A stretch of 64,000 nt of DNA, taken from assembly GCF_947387495.1 (NCBI RefSeq), contig NZ_CANDNU010000003.1, forward strand, positions 1 to 64,000. The letters run 5' to 3'. The position numbers were made by a program, and so were the translations under genes. Below the pieces are notes generated by a model, which saw only the letters and a list, made by a program, of their open reading frames with translations, was not told the DNA's origin and did no database searches. Source of the stretch: Limosilactobacillus difficilis (lineage in GTDB: Bacteria > Bacillota > Bacilli > Lactobacillales > Lactobacillaceae). Positions 18,589 through 27,203 of the stretch are shown here, piece by piece (position 1 is the stretch's first letter; each line of letters begins with the position of its first letter).

Positions 18589-19356
18589 ATGCAACCACAA
18601 TTATTTAATTTTCGCGGGCATCAAGTTCGCACATTGACCATCGATAGTGAACCATATTTTGTTGCCACTGACATTACCAGCATTCTCGGGCTTACCAACA
18701 CAACGGTTGCTTTGAGCCGATTAGATGATGATGAACGGTCTAAGTTCAACTTAGGGCGTCAAGGTGAAACCAATGTGGTTAATGAATATGGGCTTTATGA
18801 ATTAATTATTGCAAGCCGTAAACCAGAAGCCCATGAATTTAAACGCTGGATTACTCACGAAGTTTTACCGACGATTCGTAAGCATGGTGCCTACATGACT
18901 GATCAGAAAGCATTTGATATTACTCATAATGCGCAAGGATTAGCAGACTTGCTTCAACAAGCTGCCGATCAATTAAAACAGAAAGACATTCAAATCGAAC
19001 AAATGAAGCCTAAGGCATTGTTTGCTGACGCAGTTTCAACCGCCAAAACCAATATCCTAATTGGAGAGATGGCCAAGATTATAAAAGCTAATGGAGTTGA
19101 TTACATCGTTGTTGATGGTCAAAAAGTAACGATGGGACAAAATCATTTCTTCCAATGGCTACGTGAAAATGGTTACCTGATCAAACGTCGCGGCACTGAC
19201 TACAATGCACCAACACAAATGGCAATGGATAAGGGATTGTTCAAAGTTAAGGAAAGCACCTCAATTGATAGCAACGGTACTACCCGAGTTAATAAAACTA
19301 CGAAAGTTACAGGAAAAGGTCAGCAATACTTCACTAATTACTTTCTTGCGGCTTAG
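18589..19356 (+). CDS. Phage antirepressor (BRO-N plus KilAC domains)
   Basis: A 255-residue protein. The N-terminal BRO-N domain (VRTLTIDSEPYFVATDITSI, HEFKRWITHEVLPTIRKHG) is followed by a helical spacer. The C-terminal KilAC domain (about residues 140-255) contains GQNHFFQWLRENGYL and GKGQQYFTNYF. Antirepressors of this type counteract repressor activity or regulate early genes. It follows the Cro-like gene with an AAAAGAGGG ribosome site. Confidence 0.9.
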   Translation: MQPQLFNFRGHQVRTLTIDSEPYFVATDITSILGLTNTTVALSRLDDDERSKFNLGRQGETNVVNEYGLYELIIASRKPEAHEFKRWITHEVLPTIRKHGAYMTDQKAFDITHNAQGLADLLQQAADQLKQKDIQIEQMKPKALFADAVSTAKTNILIGEMAKIIKANGVDYIVVDGQKVTMGQNHFFQWLRENGYLIKRRGTDYNAPTQMAMDKGLFKVKESTSIDSNGTTRVNKTTKVTGKGQQYFTNYFLAA

Positions 19357-19384
19357 TTTTCCATCCACAGAAAGGAGGTCAACC

Positions 19385-19504
19385 ATGAGCGAAGAAAAGC
19401 TTAAACAAGAACTTGATAAGGCGAAAAAAGAAGCACTTTTCTGGAAAGATTTATCCCAGAAAAATGCTGAGTTGGTTAACAAATTGCTTAATCATCAGAA
19501 TTGA
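19385..19504 (+). CDS. 39-residue charged coiled-coil protein
   Basis: A small gene with a strong AAAGGAGG site. The product starts MSEEKLKQELDKAKKEALFW and is one amphipathic, strongly charged helix. No family was recognised. Its 3' end overlaps by 17 bp the 3' end of the minus-strand gene that follows, which suggests that gene was inserted later. Confidence 0.55.
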   Translation: MSEEKLKQELDKAKKEALFWKDLSQKNAELVNKLLNHQN

Positions 19505-20120
19505 CAAATTCTTCGGCTTGCTTAGCACGCATTGTATAAATTGAAAATGCAGCCAATGCCTCGATGAACTTTTTTAAGTCTTCTACGCCATATTCAGGAT
19601 GTTTTTGAAGCACGTGGGATTGGTCGTTCCCAAGCCATGTAGAAGCTTTTGCAAGATTTACCAATCTAGCGTCGGGTAACTTATTAACGGCATCTCCAAG
19701 ATGCATTTTTGATATTTGCTTCTCGCTTTTAGAAAGATTTCCAAACTTAATCAAAAAGTCTTTTACAAGATATTCAACTGCTTTTCGATAACCTTCGCCA
19801 TAAAGTTCTGTCATTTTAAGTCGTTCGGCCTTAATTGCCTGATTATAAGTTGTGACAAAACGTTCTGAAATAGCACGAAGCTCGTCTTGGTTCATAAGTG
19901 ATTGATTATCACCCGGGAACTGAACGGTTTTATGTTCCGTATGCAAAACAGAGAAAACAGCTTGACATTGATAACGAGGACATTTAAAAACCCACAACTG
20001 ACCGTTTGTTCCGAATTCTTTGTATACAGGTTTTAATTCAATATCATGCAAACAGACAGGACATTGTTGTGGGAAATACTTTGGAGCATTGATGGGATAG
20101 TGAGCATCGGGATTATTCAT
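19488..20120 (-). CDS. Zinc-ribbon/DUF4145-like protein, reverse-oriented accessory gene
   Basis: A 210-residue protein coded against the direction of the early operon. The N-terminal zinc ribbon has CPVC and CPRYQC. The helical C-terminal half, with AERLKMTELYGEGYRKAVEYLV and KASTWLGNDQSHV, resembles DUF4145, a domain found alone or fused to nucleases and defence-type proteins. Its isolation, reversed orientation and possible own promoter upstream (20121-20178) mark it as a likely moron. A host-protective or superinfection role is only a suggestion. Confidence 0.65.
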   Translation of the reverse strand: MNNPDAHYPINAPKYFPQQCPVCLHDIELKPVYKEFGTNGQLWVFKCPRYQCQAVFSVLHTEHKTVQFPGDNQSLMNQDELRAISERFVTTYNQAIKAERLKMTELYGEGYRKAVEYLVKDFLIKFGNLSKSEKQISKMHLGDAVNKLPDARLVNLAKASTWLGNDQSHVLQKHPEYGVEDLKKFIEALAAFSIYTMRAKQAEEFVNSDD

Positions 20121-20178
20121 ATTTAGAAACTCCTTTGTTTTTTATGTTTATTTTACATCAGAAAGGAAGTGATATTAA

Positions 20179-20505
20179 ATGAGCGCACTACTAGAGCTAA
20201 TCCGTGAAGCGCCGCCTGAGGATAGAAAGGCAGCAGCTGAAATGCTGAAACCATATTTAATTAGCAAACCAGCTGAGCCTGAAGAAAAATGGGTTCCGCT
20301 TGAGGAGCTGAGACAATTTATTCCTGGTCACAAGGCTAAAGCATGGATCCAGCTTTTTATCCTGGACGCTTATCCGGAGACAAGAAAGTGGTCAACAGCT
20401 CCGTTTCCAGGCAAAGGTAGATCGATTAAAGTCAATCTTCCAGTCGCTAAGAAGTGGATTCAAGATCATATATCAGAAATCGACTGGAATCAACCGCAAC
20501 CATAA
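20179..20505 (+). CDS. DUF771-family phage protein
   Basis: A 108-residue protein with the DUF771 pattern. The N-terminus is variable; then come VPLEELRQFIPGHKAKAWIQLFIL and a C-terminal KGRSIKVNLPVAKKWIQDH. This resembles small excisionase-like wing-helix phage proteins placed early in the lytic operon. The ATG is preceded by AAAGGAAGTG. Role not established. Confidence 0.75.
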   Translation: MSALLELIREAPPEDRKAAAEMLKPYLISKPAEPEEKWVPLEELRQFIPGHKAKAWIQLFILDAYPETRKWSTAPFPGKGRSIKVNLPVAKKWIQDHISEIDWNQPQP

Positions 20506-20516
20506 AGAGGAAAAGC

Positions 20517-20627
20517 ATGATATACATTGGCGTGATCGTAGCGGTTCTGCTACTGGCAAGCCTAGTCACCACGATGGGGCTGGCAGAACGAGTAAAGGAA
20601 TTAAAAAGAAGGGAACACAATGAGTGA
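20517..20627 (+). CDS. 36-residue single-helix membrane peptide
   Basis: Starts MIYIGVIVAVLLLASLVTTM, a clear membrane helix, followed by a basic tail (VKELKRREHN). GAGG lies six bases before the ATG. Its end overlaps the next gene start, so the pair are coupled. No known family. Confidence 0.55.
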   Translation: MIYIGVIVAVLLLASLVTTMGLAERVKELKRREHNE

Positions 20628-20787
20628 AATCGCACTAGTGATTGTAGAAGCCATTGGCGTAGGCATTACTGTCCATGCTTATGACACCGAAAACATCGAG
20701 ATGTTTCTCGGCGGCGTAGTTTTCTCACTTCTGTTCCTTATATGGACGATGGCAGGTGTGGCAGAAGAAAAAGCCACCCGGAGGTGA
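20620..20787 (+). CDS. 55-residue small membrane protein
   Basis: Two hydrophobic segments (ALVIVEAIGVGITV near the start and FLGGVVFSLLFLIWTMAGV) with a charged tail EEKATRR. It starts inside the previous small gene and ends at the ribosome site of the next, as in a tightly packed early operon. No family recognised. Confidence 0.5.
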   Translation: MSEIALVIVEAIGVGITVHAYDTENIEMFLGGVVFSLLFLIWTMAGVAEEKATRR

Positions 20788-20791
20788 CTTA

Positions 20792-20974
20792 ATGGAAATT
20801 TATTTAGGAATCATTGGATGCGTTGACCCTTTAATAGCATTGCTTATGTGTGCTATTGAGGACGACGTATGGACTTTGAATAAATGTCATAAAGAGATTT
20901 TCCAATTGGTTCTAGGCCTAACTCTTCTGCTAAGCATTCTGATTCCTTTAATACTGACAATACAAAGTCGTTAA
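20792..20974 (+). CDS. Possible small membrane protein, probably truncated
   Basis: A 60-codon frame starts MEIYLGIIGCVDPLIALLMC after GGAGGTGA. Its second half overlaps the minus-strand gene at 20853-21395 over 122 bp. The first half may be the remnant of an early-operon gene whose 3' part was replaced when the reversed gene arrived. Coding status is uncertain. Confidence 0.3.
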   Translation: MEIYLGIIGCVDPLIALLMCAIEDDVWTLNKCHKEIFQLVLGLTLLLSILIPLILTIQSR

Positions 20975-21395
20975 ACCGATTATATGACTTTTGCTGTTCA
21001 TTATTGAATTTGATTTCCGTTCCTTCTAGATCCTTATTATTCAACTTTTTAATTAATTCGTTGGCTGGAGCTTGTAATTGATCTACAGAATCAGTGCTCA
21101 AACGGTAAAACTCTTCAGTGGATTTTGGATCTAAATATTCAAGATTTTTAACGATTAAGTTGTAAAGGTTTTTATATGAACCATTTACAACCATGAAAAA
21201 GAACAAATAGGCTGAAGGACGGTTTTCATAGAAAAACTTGATGAATGGAATATAGAAATCATTGTAACGTTTCAGTTTCTGCGAGCGTTTAAATTTTCTA
21301 TCTTCATCCTTACGGCCTAACCAATTGGAAATAAATATGGCGCTAAAAGACACGCAAATCGATAAAAGTTGTAGATAAACCAATATTTTCACCAC
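20853..21395 (-). CDS. Reverse-oriented N-terminally membrane-anchored protein
   Basis: A 180-residue protein. It has one N-terminal transmembrane helix (ILVYLQLLSICVSFSAIFISN), then a basic stretch (GRKDEDRKFKRSQKLKRYND), then a helical cytoplasmic domain. No family recognised. Together with the gene at 19488-20120 it is one of two minus-strand genes inserted among small early genes, and base use is more AT-rich than its neighbours. A moron affecting lysogen physiology or phage exclusion is the likely class, by position only. Confidence 0.6.
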   Translation of the reverse strand: MVKILVYLQLLSICVSFSAIFISNWLGRKDEDRKFKRSQKLKRYNDFYIPFIKFFYENRPSAYLFFFMVVNGSYKNLYNLIVKNLEYLDPKSTEEFYRLSTDSVDQLQAPANELIKKLNNKDLEGTEIKFNNEQQKSYNRFNDFVLSVLKESECLAEELGLEPIGKSLYDIYSKSIRRPQ

Positions 21396-21440
21396 CTTTA
21401 TATTAGACTACTTAGATTTTATCAGAAAGGAAGTGATCAC

Positions 21441-21602
21441 ATGAACCAAGATGAACTTGATCGCCGCAATGACGAAGCCTTAGCGCACTTAGAAGATGAG
21501 TGGCTGGAGCCGGACGAGGATGAAGGCTATCGCGGTACTGGATTAAGTAAAGACGAGTGGGAAGCAAACAAAGCCGATTTAGAGGAGGACTCAGATTTAT
21601 GA
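21441..21602 (+). CDS. 53-residue acidic protein
   Basis: A strongly acidic product (about 40 percent Asp/Glu) that starts MNQDELDRRNDEALAHLEDE, with AAAGGAAGTG before the ATG. The last codons overlap the start of the next gene by ATGA, a typical coupled arrangement. No family is known. A DNA-mimic function would fit the charge but is not supported otherwise. Confidence 0.55.
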   Translation: MNQDELDRRNDEALAHLEDEWLEPDEDEGYRGTGLSKDEWEANKADLEEDSDL

Positions 21603-21832
21603 AAATTAGTACAAAAAAAGCGCCAGCTGCTGCAACAACTGACGAACAAAACAAAATTCTCGATTGGTTCAATTGTACCACATTCGATGAATTAAAGATG
21701 TCGCACTTAATGGTCATGAATGCCATCGCTCATACACAAGTAGATCAAATACAAGCTTTGAAGCGACTTTATGACTATCGCTGGTTAATGGAAAAAGCAA
21801 TTCATACCTATAGAAAGCTGGGGACGCAATGA
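21599..21832 (+). CDS. Hypothetical early phage protein, 77 residues
   Basis: The ATG at 21599 follows AGAGGAGGAC and overlaps the preceding stop. The product starts with a basic segment (MKISTKKAPAAATTDEQNK), then a helical part rich in Leu, Met and Ala. The stop overlaps the next start (ATGA). No recognisable domain. Confidence 0.6.
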   Translation: MKISTKKAPAAATTDEQNKILDWFNCTTFDELKMSHLMVMNAIAHTQVDQIQALKRLYDYRWLMEKAIHTYRKLGTQ

Positions 21833-22083
21833 CAGATAACGATTGGATGGTTGACTTTGCTTCAACCGTAAATGAAAAGTCTGACGTGCTCATCAAAGAG
21901 GCTTACGGACAGTGCCAGACCTATGGCCAAGCGATTCGGTATGTCAAAAAGCTTTCAGCACAAAGCTATGGAAGCATGCGTAATGCCGAAGACAAGGCGG
22001 CCAAGCACCTTAATTCGGCTGTCTGCGATTTAGCGTTAAGTAGGATTTACGACGAGATGCGGGAACTGAAAATTGATGCTTAA
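21829..22083 (+). CDS. Hypothetical early phage protein, 84 residues
   Basis: A soluble, mostly helical protein with the segments AYGQCQTYGQAIRYVKKLSA and LNSAVCDLALSRIYDEMREL. It is coupled to both neighbours by short overlaps in the run that leads into the helicase gene. No family recognised. Confidence 0.6.
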   Translation: MTDNDWMVDFASTVNEKSDVLIKEAYGQCQTYGQAIRYVKKLSAQSYGSMRNAEDKAAKHLNSAVCDLALSRIYDEMRELKIDA

Positions 22084-23449
22084 GCTAAGAGATTACCAAG
22101 TTAAAACCATCAAACAGGTCCAGCAATCGATGCTGCATGGCCACCATCGTATTGTGGTTCAACAGCCACCACGAACCGGCAAGACGGTAATCATGGCAGA
22201 GATTGCTAGGCGAGCAACAGCCAAAGGTAATCAAGTAATGTTTGTTATTCATCGCCACGAAGTCTTAGATCAAGCTATTAAGGCATTCAAACAACAAGAT
22301 GTTGATATGAGTTTGGCCACTATGGGGATGGTTCAATCGCTGACTAGGCGAGTTAATAAATTACCACCGCCAGCATTGATATTCATAGACGAAGGCCATC
22401 ATGCCTTAGCTAGAAGCTATCGCCGAATTATTGATGCTTTTCCACGTGCCTACATACTGTACTTTACAGCCACACCAATACGAACTGGGCATAATCAACT
22501 AGATCAAATCAGTGATGACATTGTTGTTGGTCAATCAATTCAATGGCTAACAAAAAATGGCTTCTTAGCGCCTTTTAAATATTACGCTCTTAGTGATATT
22601 GACCGCTCAAAGCTACGTAAGGCACATGGTGATTACAGTACAAACAGTATGGATCAAGCTATTAGCCATCAGATTTATGGCAATATTGTTCGACAATATC
22701 AACGTTTGGCAAGTGGTAAACAAGCAGTAGTTTATTGCCACTCAGTTGAAAGTGCCAAACAAGTTGTCGAGCAATTTCGTAAAGCTCACATCACGGCTGA
22801 AGAAGTTGACGGTAGTACACCAGCCAAACAACGTGATGTAATCGTTCAGCATTTTCGTAATCAACAGTTGACCATTTTAGCCAACGTCAATCTTTTTACG
22901 GAAGGTGTTGACTTGCCAAATGTTGACTGCGTGATTATGGCTCGGCCAACTTCGTCGCTATCACTTTATCTCCAGTTTTCGATGAGATGCCTTAATCCAC
23001 GAAAAGATAAAACTGCCATCATCATTGACCACGTTGACAATTATTTAACCCACGGTTTGCCTGATGATGATCATGATTGGCGTAAAGCCGCGACAACTAG
23101 AGATAAGCGTAAGAAAACTGGCACTGACAACGGCCCAGCAATATATCAGTGCAAATACTGCTTCGGTGTTTTTTATCGGAAAGATATGCACGGCAATCGG
23201 TGTCCATTGTGTGGCCACGAGCTACGGTCTACTGTGCAAGACTACAAGATTGTTAATGTCGATTTACAGGAAATTCAACACAGGAAATCTATTGCTCACA
23301 AAATCATGACCAGCAATGTGATGGCTAACGTAGCTGGTAAATCACCAGGGCAATTAAAATCCCTGGCTGAATTGCAAGCTTATGCAAAACTGCATGGCTT
23401 CAAACCAGGCTGGGCCTATTATCAATGGAAAAACAGGAGGAAAAGATGA
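22076..23449 (+). CDS. DEAD/DEAH-box helicase (SF2)
   Basis: Phage replication or recombination helicase, 457 residues. Motifs: LRDYQVKTIKQ (Q-motif region), Walker A QPPRTGKT, Walker B FIDEGHH (DEGH form), motif III YFTATP. The helicase C domain has VVYCHSVESA, VDLPNVDCVIMARPT and QFSMRCLNP. A C-terminal zinc knuckle (CKYCF and CPLCG) follows. The gene starts inside the end of the previous one and overlaps the next start by ATGA. It begins the replication module shared with the Sak4-like, DUF669, prim-pol and VapE genes. Confidence 0.92.
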   Translation: MLKLRDYQVKTIKQVQQSMLHGHHRIVVQQPPRTGKTVIMAEIARRATAKGNQVMFVIHRHEVLDQAIKAFKQQDVDMSLATMGMVQSLTRRVNKLPPPALIFIDEGHHALARSYRRIIDAFPRAYILYFTATPIRTGHNQLDQISDDIVVGQSIQWLTKNGFLAPFKYYALSDIDRSKLRKAHGDYSTNSMDQAISHQIYGNIVRQYQRLASGKQAVVYCHSVESAKQVVEQFRKAHITAEEVDGSTPAKQRDVIVQHFRNQQLTILANVNLFTEGVDLPNVDCVIMARPTSSLSLYLQFSMRCLNPRKDKTAIIIDHVDNYLTHGLPDDDHDWRKAATTRDKRKKTGTDNGPAIYQCKYCFGVFYRKDMHGNRCPLCGHELRSTVQDYKIVNVDLQEIQHRKSIAHKIMTSNVMANVAGKSPGQLKSLAELQAYAKLHGFKPGWAYYQWKNRRKR

Positions 23450-24138
23450 AAGTTACATTACCAGCAGATAAACCAGTAAAACCAGTACTAGCTCCGCATA
23501 ACTATTTTATCTACGGAGCGCCAATGTCAGGAAAAAGCTATTTCGCTAGTTTCTTCCCACATCCACTCTCACTAAACACTGATGGCAATAGTGAACAAGG
23601 AACTGCGCCAAGCATCCAGATTCGGAACCTACGCAATTCGGACGGCAGTTTAAAGCAATCATGTATTGATCAACTAGATGGCATTCTAACAGCGCTACAG
23701 GACGAGAATAATTCGTTTCAGACCATCATTATTGATGTCATCGATGATATCTGCGTCATGATTGAGCAAGCAATTTGTATTGAAAACAATGTACGTAGTC
23801 TTAGCGACATGGGATATGGAAAAGGCTTTTCTATTTTCAACACGACATTACAGCAATTTGTGATGGACTTAAAGTCTCTACCGCTCAATGTAATTTATAT
23901 CAGCCGTGAAAATGAGATTAACGATGATAACAGTGGTATTCCGGAGTTAGTGCCATCGTTAAAAACTAAGTATTACAACATCGTAAATGGTAACTGTGAT
24001 CTGGTGATTCATACACAGAAGTTTGGCAAAGACCACTATACGCGGACCGTTACTGATCGGCGAGCTAAGTATAAACCAGCAGATATTAAGAACGAACGTG
24101 TTCGTCAATTATTGGAATCGTGCAAGGGAATGTTTTAG
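23446..24138 (+). CDS. RecA-like AAA ATPase (Sak4/AAA_24 type)
   Basis: A 230-residue nucleotide-binding protein with Walker A YGAPMSGKSYFA, Walker B TIIIDVIDDIC and a sensor-like NVIYISRE segment. This fits the phage recombinase-like Sak4/AAA_24 group, which acts with the phage SSB (here the DUF669 protein) in replication or annealing. The ATG at 23446 has AGGAGG five bases upstream; an in-frame ATG at 23425 lies deep in the helicase gene. Confidence 0.85.
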   Translation: MKVTLPADKPVKPVLAPHNYFIYGAPMSGKSYFASFFPHPLSLNTDGNSEQGTAPSIQIRNLRNSDGSLKQSCIDQLDGILTALQDENNSFQTIIIDVIDDICVMIEQAICIENNVRSLSDMGYGKGFSIFNTTLQQFVMDLKSLPLNVIYISRENEINDDNSGIPELVPSLKTKYYNIVNGNCDLVIHTQKFGKDHYTRTVTDRRAKYKPADIKNERVRQLLESCKGMF

Positions 24139-24150
24139 GAGGAATAAATA

Positions 24151-24723
24151 ATGAGTTTATTAAAAGCATACAAGAACGCAACCAATGGCTGGGACGCTAA
24201 GAAAGATAATATCAACACTGGATATGAAGATATCCCAGCAGGTGATTACACTGCCATCATGAATAAAGCTGAACATTTCGTATCTAAAAAGTCAGGTTTT
24301 GAAGCTCTTACTTTCGATATGCAAGTAATTGAAGGTGACTACGCTGGCCGCCACGAACGAGTCTTCGTTAACTTAGCAGATACTAAGAAAGATGGTTCAA
24401 AAATGCCCGATTTTGTAGTTGACCGAGCAATTAAAACTGTGGCTAAGGTAGCAGCTCTATCTAACGTAAATCTGGAAGATAGCGACTTTGATGGCAATAC
24501 CACTGATGTCATTGAGAAAATTGTTGAAAAATTCCGTGGAAATGAAGGTGCCACTGTAAAAATGCACATCAGTGAACGGCCAAACAAGAAGGACCCAGAC
24601 AATCCCTACCGTTCATACGACTTTGCTGAGACTCCAGAAAGCACAATTAAAGATGAAGATCTGCCAACTGGTTCAAACAGCAGTGATGACGGCACAGCTA
24701 ATGATGATGCTTTGCCTTTTTAA
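24151..24723 (+). CDS. DUF669-family, SSB-like phage protein
   Basis: A 190-residue protein of the DUF669 family, found next to Sak4-type ATPases and thought to act as single-strand DNA-binding protein. The N-terminal domain (YEDIPAGDYTAIMNKAEHF) is beta-rich. The C-terminus is a disordered acidic tail ending DDALPF, closely resembling the protein-docking tail of bacterial SSB. GGAGG lies before the ATG. Confidence 0.87.
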   Translation: MSLLKAYKNATNGWDAKKDNINTGYEDIPAGDYTAIMNKAEHFVSKKSGFEALTFDMQVIEGDYAGRHERVFVNLADTKKDGSKMPDFVVDRAIKTVAKVAALSNVNLEDSDFDGNTTDVIEKIVEKFRGNEGATVKMHISERPNKKDPDNPYRSYDFAETPESTIKDEDLPTGSNSSDDGTANDDALPF

Positions 24724-24816
24724 AAGTCTGAGGAAAACTTATTTAACAGCACTTAGGAGTGAACCTTTGCCAGGCGGGTTCGACCCAGACATTGACGGAG
24801 CAACAGGAGATTAGAA

Positions 24817-25614
24817 ATGCAAAGTCTATTAAAGTATGCAATTCAATATGCTGAGCATGGTTTTAGCGTCGTTCCAACGATCGGCAAGAAACCACTGATT
24901 AAATTTGCTGACCAGCCTGCTATGACACCAGACAATCTAAGAAAGTTTTGGAGGGAAAATAAATATTTGCCAATTAATATTGCATTAAAAACCGAGCAGT
25001 TTTTTGTGGTTGATGTTGATCGGCATCCGGGTGGGAATGACGGTACTCAAGCGATTAAAGATTTGAACCATCCAGAATGGTTCAAGACACTTTGCCAGAA
25101 AACTGCACACAACGGATTCCAATTCTTTTTTAAAAAGCCAGCTGAGCGAATTACGCAAAACATTGGTTTTCTGCCTGGAGTAGACATTAAAGCTCATCCG
25201 AATAACTACGTGGTTGTAGCACCGTCATTGATCGATCATAAGCGTTACAAATGGGTTAACCATCAATCAATGATTGAACCACCCGAAGAGCTAATTCAAT
25301 TGATTGAGAAAAAAGCCGAGCCTGAGGTTAGCCATAAACAGCTAACTCAATATCACCCAAAAGGACACACCAAGACGTCCGAATTGTTTGAACAGATTGT
25401 TAAAGGCTTGGGACCAACAGGTGGCCGAAATAATGCATTGGCAGCTTTTGCTGGTGGGCTATTGTTCCGCAATGTAGATCCTAATTGTGTGTTAGAGCTG
25501 GCAAGAATTGCAAACAGTAAAACTCCAGATAAATTACCTGATAAAGAAGTCATTACGACCGTTGACAGTATGATCAAAAAGGAACTCAGAAGGGTAGGTG
25601 AGAACGACGGATAA
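24817..25614 (+). CDS. Bifunctional primase/polymerase (prim-pol)
   Basis: A 265-residue primase. The N-terminal prim-pol domain is visible in ALKTEQFFVVDVDRHPGG, where the acidic DVDRH motif supplies metal ligands. Further on are GFQFFFKKP and VDIKAHPNNYVVVAPS. The C-terminal part (GPTGGRNNALAAFAGGLLFR) resembles a primase-C helical domain. It synthesises primers for phage replication and overlaps the VapE-type helicase gene that follows. The usual partner order in such phages is preserved. Confidence 0.88.
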   Translation: MQSLLKYAIQYAEHGFSVVPTIGKKPLIKFADQPAMTPDNLRKFWRENKYLPINIALKTEQFFVVDVDRHPGGNDGTQAIKDLNHPEWFKTLCQKTAHNGFQFFFKKPAERITQNIGFLPGVDIKAHPNNYVVVAPSLIDHKRYKWVNHQSMIEPPEELIQLIEKKAEPEVSHKQLTQYHPKGHTKTSELFEQIVKGLGPTGGRNNALAAFAGGLLFRNVDPNCVLELARIANSKTPDKLPDKEVITTVDSMIKKELRRVGENDG

Positions 25615-26908
25615 AAGCAAAGATATTATTGATTTTGAAAAAAATGCTAACAAACTAAAAAGCCACGTTGATAAGGAAGAACAGCAAAAATTGCACTTCC
25701 ATTTTGATCGCAATGGCAATGTAAAAGCCAACAGTTTATATAACATTGAGCTGATTTTAGAAAACGATCCTGAGCTTCAAGGGATGTTCAAATTTAATGA
25801 ATTTACCAATGAAATTGACGTGGTAAAAAGCAGTAAAAAGATGTTAATCAAGCCAGGTCAATTAAAAGACACTTACATTGACGAAATCGCTTCATACATT
25901 GAAAGAAACAAAGACGATTACCGCAATGTACTGTTTGATAACAAACATATTCGAAGCGCTTTGAACGTGGTTGCGGCTAGGCATCAATACAATCCAGTTA
26001 CTGATTATTTTAATGATGCAGTTAAACACTACGACGGCGAATCACATATTGAAAATTTCTTTACTAAATGGCTTGGTGTTGAACCGACACCAGTAACAAT
26101 GCTGATCGCAAAGATTTGGTTTGTTGGCGGAGTAGCTAAAGCCTATGATCCAACCTGTAAATTCGACTTCGTGTTAGATCTAGTTGGTGGCCAGGGCGCT
26201 GGGAAAACAACAATCTTGCAAAAACTAGCACCATGTGGTTATTACACGGATCAATTCTCTACTTTCGATAACAAAGATGATTTTGCTGTAATGCGCAGAA
26301 ATTTAATTGTTAATGATGATGAAATGACTGCGACTAATAATAGTAGTTTTGAGATTCTTAAAAAGTTTGTTACGTTACAGGTTTTTGAATATCGAAAGCC
26401 ATATGGCCATCAATCAGAACGTTTTCCAAAGGGCTTTATCATGGCTCGAACAACCAATAATTTGTACTACTTAAAGGATAAAACCGGCGAACGTAGATTC
26501 TTGCCATTACTGGTTGATAAGAATAAACAGCAGTTTAACCCGGTTACTGAATTAACGAGCGAGGATGTTAGACAAGTGTGGGGTGAAGCCGTTCAAATGT
26601 ATCAAAATGACGATTATAGCTTTGACTTAACCGCTGAACAGCAAGCCATGCTTGATGACCACCGTAAGAACTTCATGTACACCGACACACTGGAAGATTC
26701 CATTGCCGATGCTTTAGACAACGATTGGAAAAACGTTGATTTCTTATCCAGTGACACCATCGGTCTAAAAGTGGCAGCTGGTGTGAATCTAGCTAAGAAT
26801 CGAAAACTATCAAACCAAATCTCTAACATTATGATTAATCGGTTTGGATGGCGAAAAGGGCGTAAGAAGATTCATGGAGAAACTAAGCGAGGGTATTTGA
26901 GAAGGTGA
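25598..26908 (+). CDS. VapE-family replicative helicase (virulence-associated E)
   Basis: A 436-residue P-loop protein of the VapE/DUF5906-like group used as a replicative helicase. Walker A is GGQGAGKTTILQ near residue 196, Walker B is IVNDDEMTA, and an Arg sensor is in FIMARTTNN and TGERRFLPL. It starts at GTG 25598 inside the prim-pol gene with AGAAGGG upstream. The stop codon TGA lies within the first GTGACA repeat of the putative origin. Confidence 0.88.
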   Translation: MRTTDKSKDIIDFEKNANKLKSHVDKEEQQKLHFHFDRNGNVKANSLYNIELILENDPELQGMFKFNEFTNEIDVVKSSKKMLIKPGQLKDTYIDEIASYIERNKDDYRNVLFDNKHIRSALNVVAARHQYNPVTDYFNDAVKHYDGESHIENFFTKWLGVEPTPVTMLIAKIWFVGGVAKAYDPTCKFDFVLDLVGGQGAGKTTILQKLAPCGYYTDQFSTFDNKDDFAVMRRNLIVNDDEMTATNNSSFEILKKFVTLQVFEYRKPYGHQSERFPKGFIMARTTNNLYYLKDKTGERRFLPLLVDKNKQQFNPVTELTSEDVRQVWGEAVQMYQNDDYSFDLTAEQQAMLDDHRKNFMYTDTLEDSIADALDNDWKNVDFLSSDTIGLKVAAGVNLAKNRKLSNQISNIMINRFGWRKGRKKIHGETKRGYLRR

Positions 26909-27134
26909 CACATTGAAATAGTGTCACCCGATGTGTCACCGGGTTGAGCCTTACAGCCCCAAGGGTTTACACCGTAAAGGTGACATTACCACTATATATA
27001 AAAGTTCTGTTATGTATCTATATATAGCACACACATGAGAAATTTTTTTAAAAATCAAAAATGTGTCACTTTAAGGGTCAATCCCTTGGGAGAGTAAGGA
27101 GTGACACATGGTGACACTATATTTTTAGTGTCAC
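26905..27134. other. Putative phage replication origin (iterons plus AT-rich core)
   Basis: This is the only sizeable gap in the replication module (26909-27203). The hexamer GTGACA or its complement TGTCAC occurs eight times: at 26905, 26922, 26934, 26980, 27064, 27101, 27111 and 27129. Two pairs form dyads: GTGACAC/GTGTCAC (26905-26927) and GTGACACT/AGTGTCAC (27111-27134). Between the clusters is an AT-rich core (26990-27063) with TATATATA runs. Placement right after prim-pol and VapE genes fits an origin. The function is inference. Confidence 0.55.
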
Positions 27135-27203
27135 CCTTGCTAACTAAAAGTCAGTGAACTGTATCCACCGGACGGGTGAAAGGCCCATTATTAGGAGGTA
27201 ACA

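Noticed and set aside
24724-24816. T-loop-like GGGTTCGACCC in the gap before the prim-pol gene
   Set aside because: Only a 3-bp stem forms around the loop and no acceptor, D or anticodon arms can be drawn, so it is not a tRNA.
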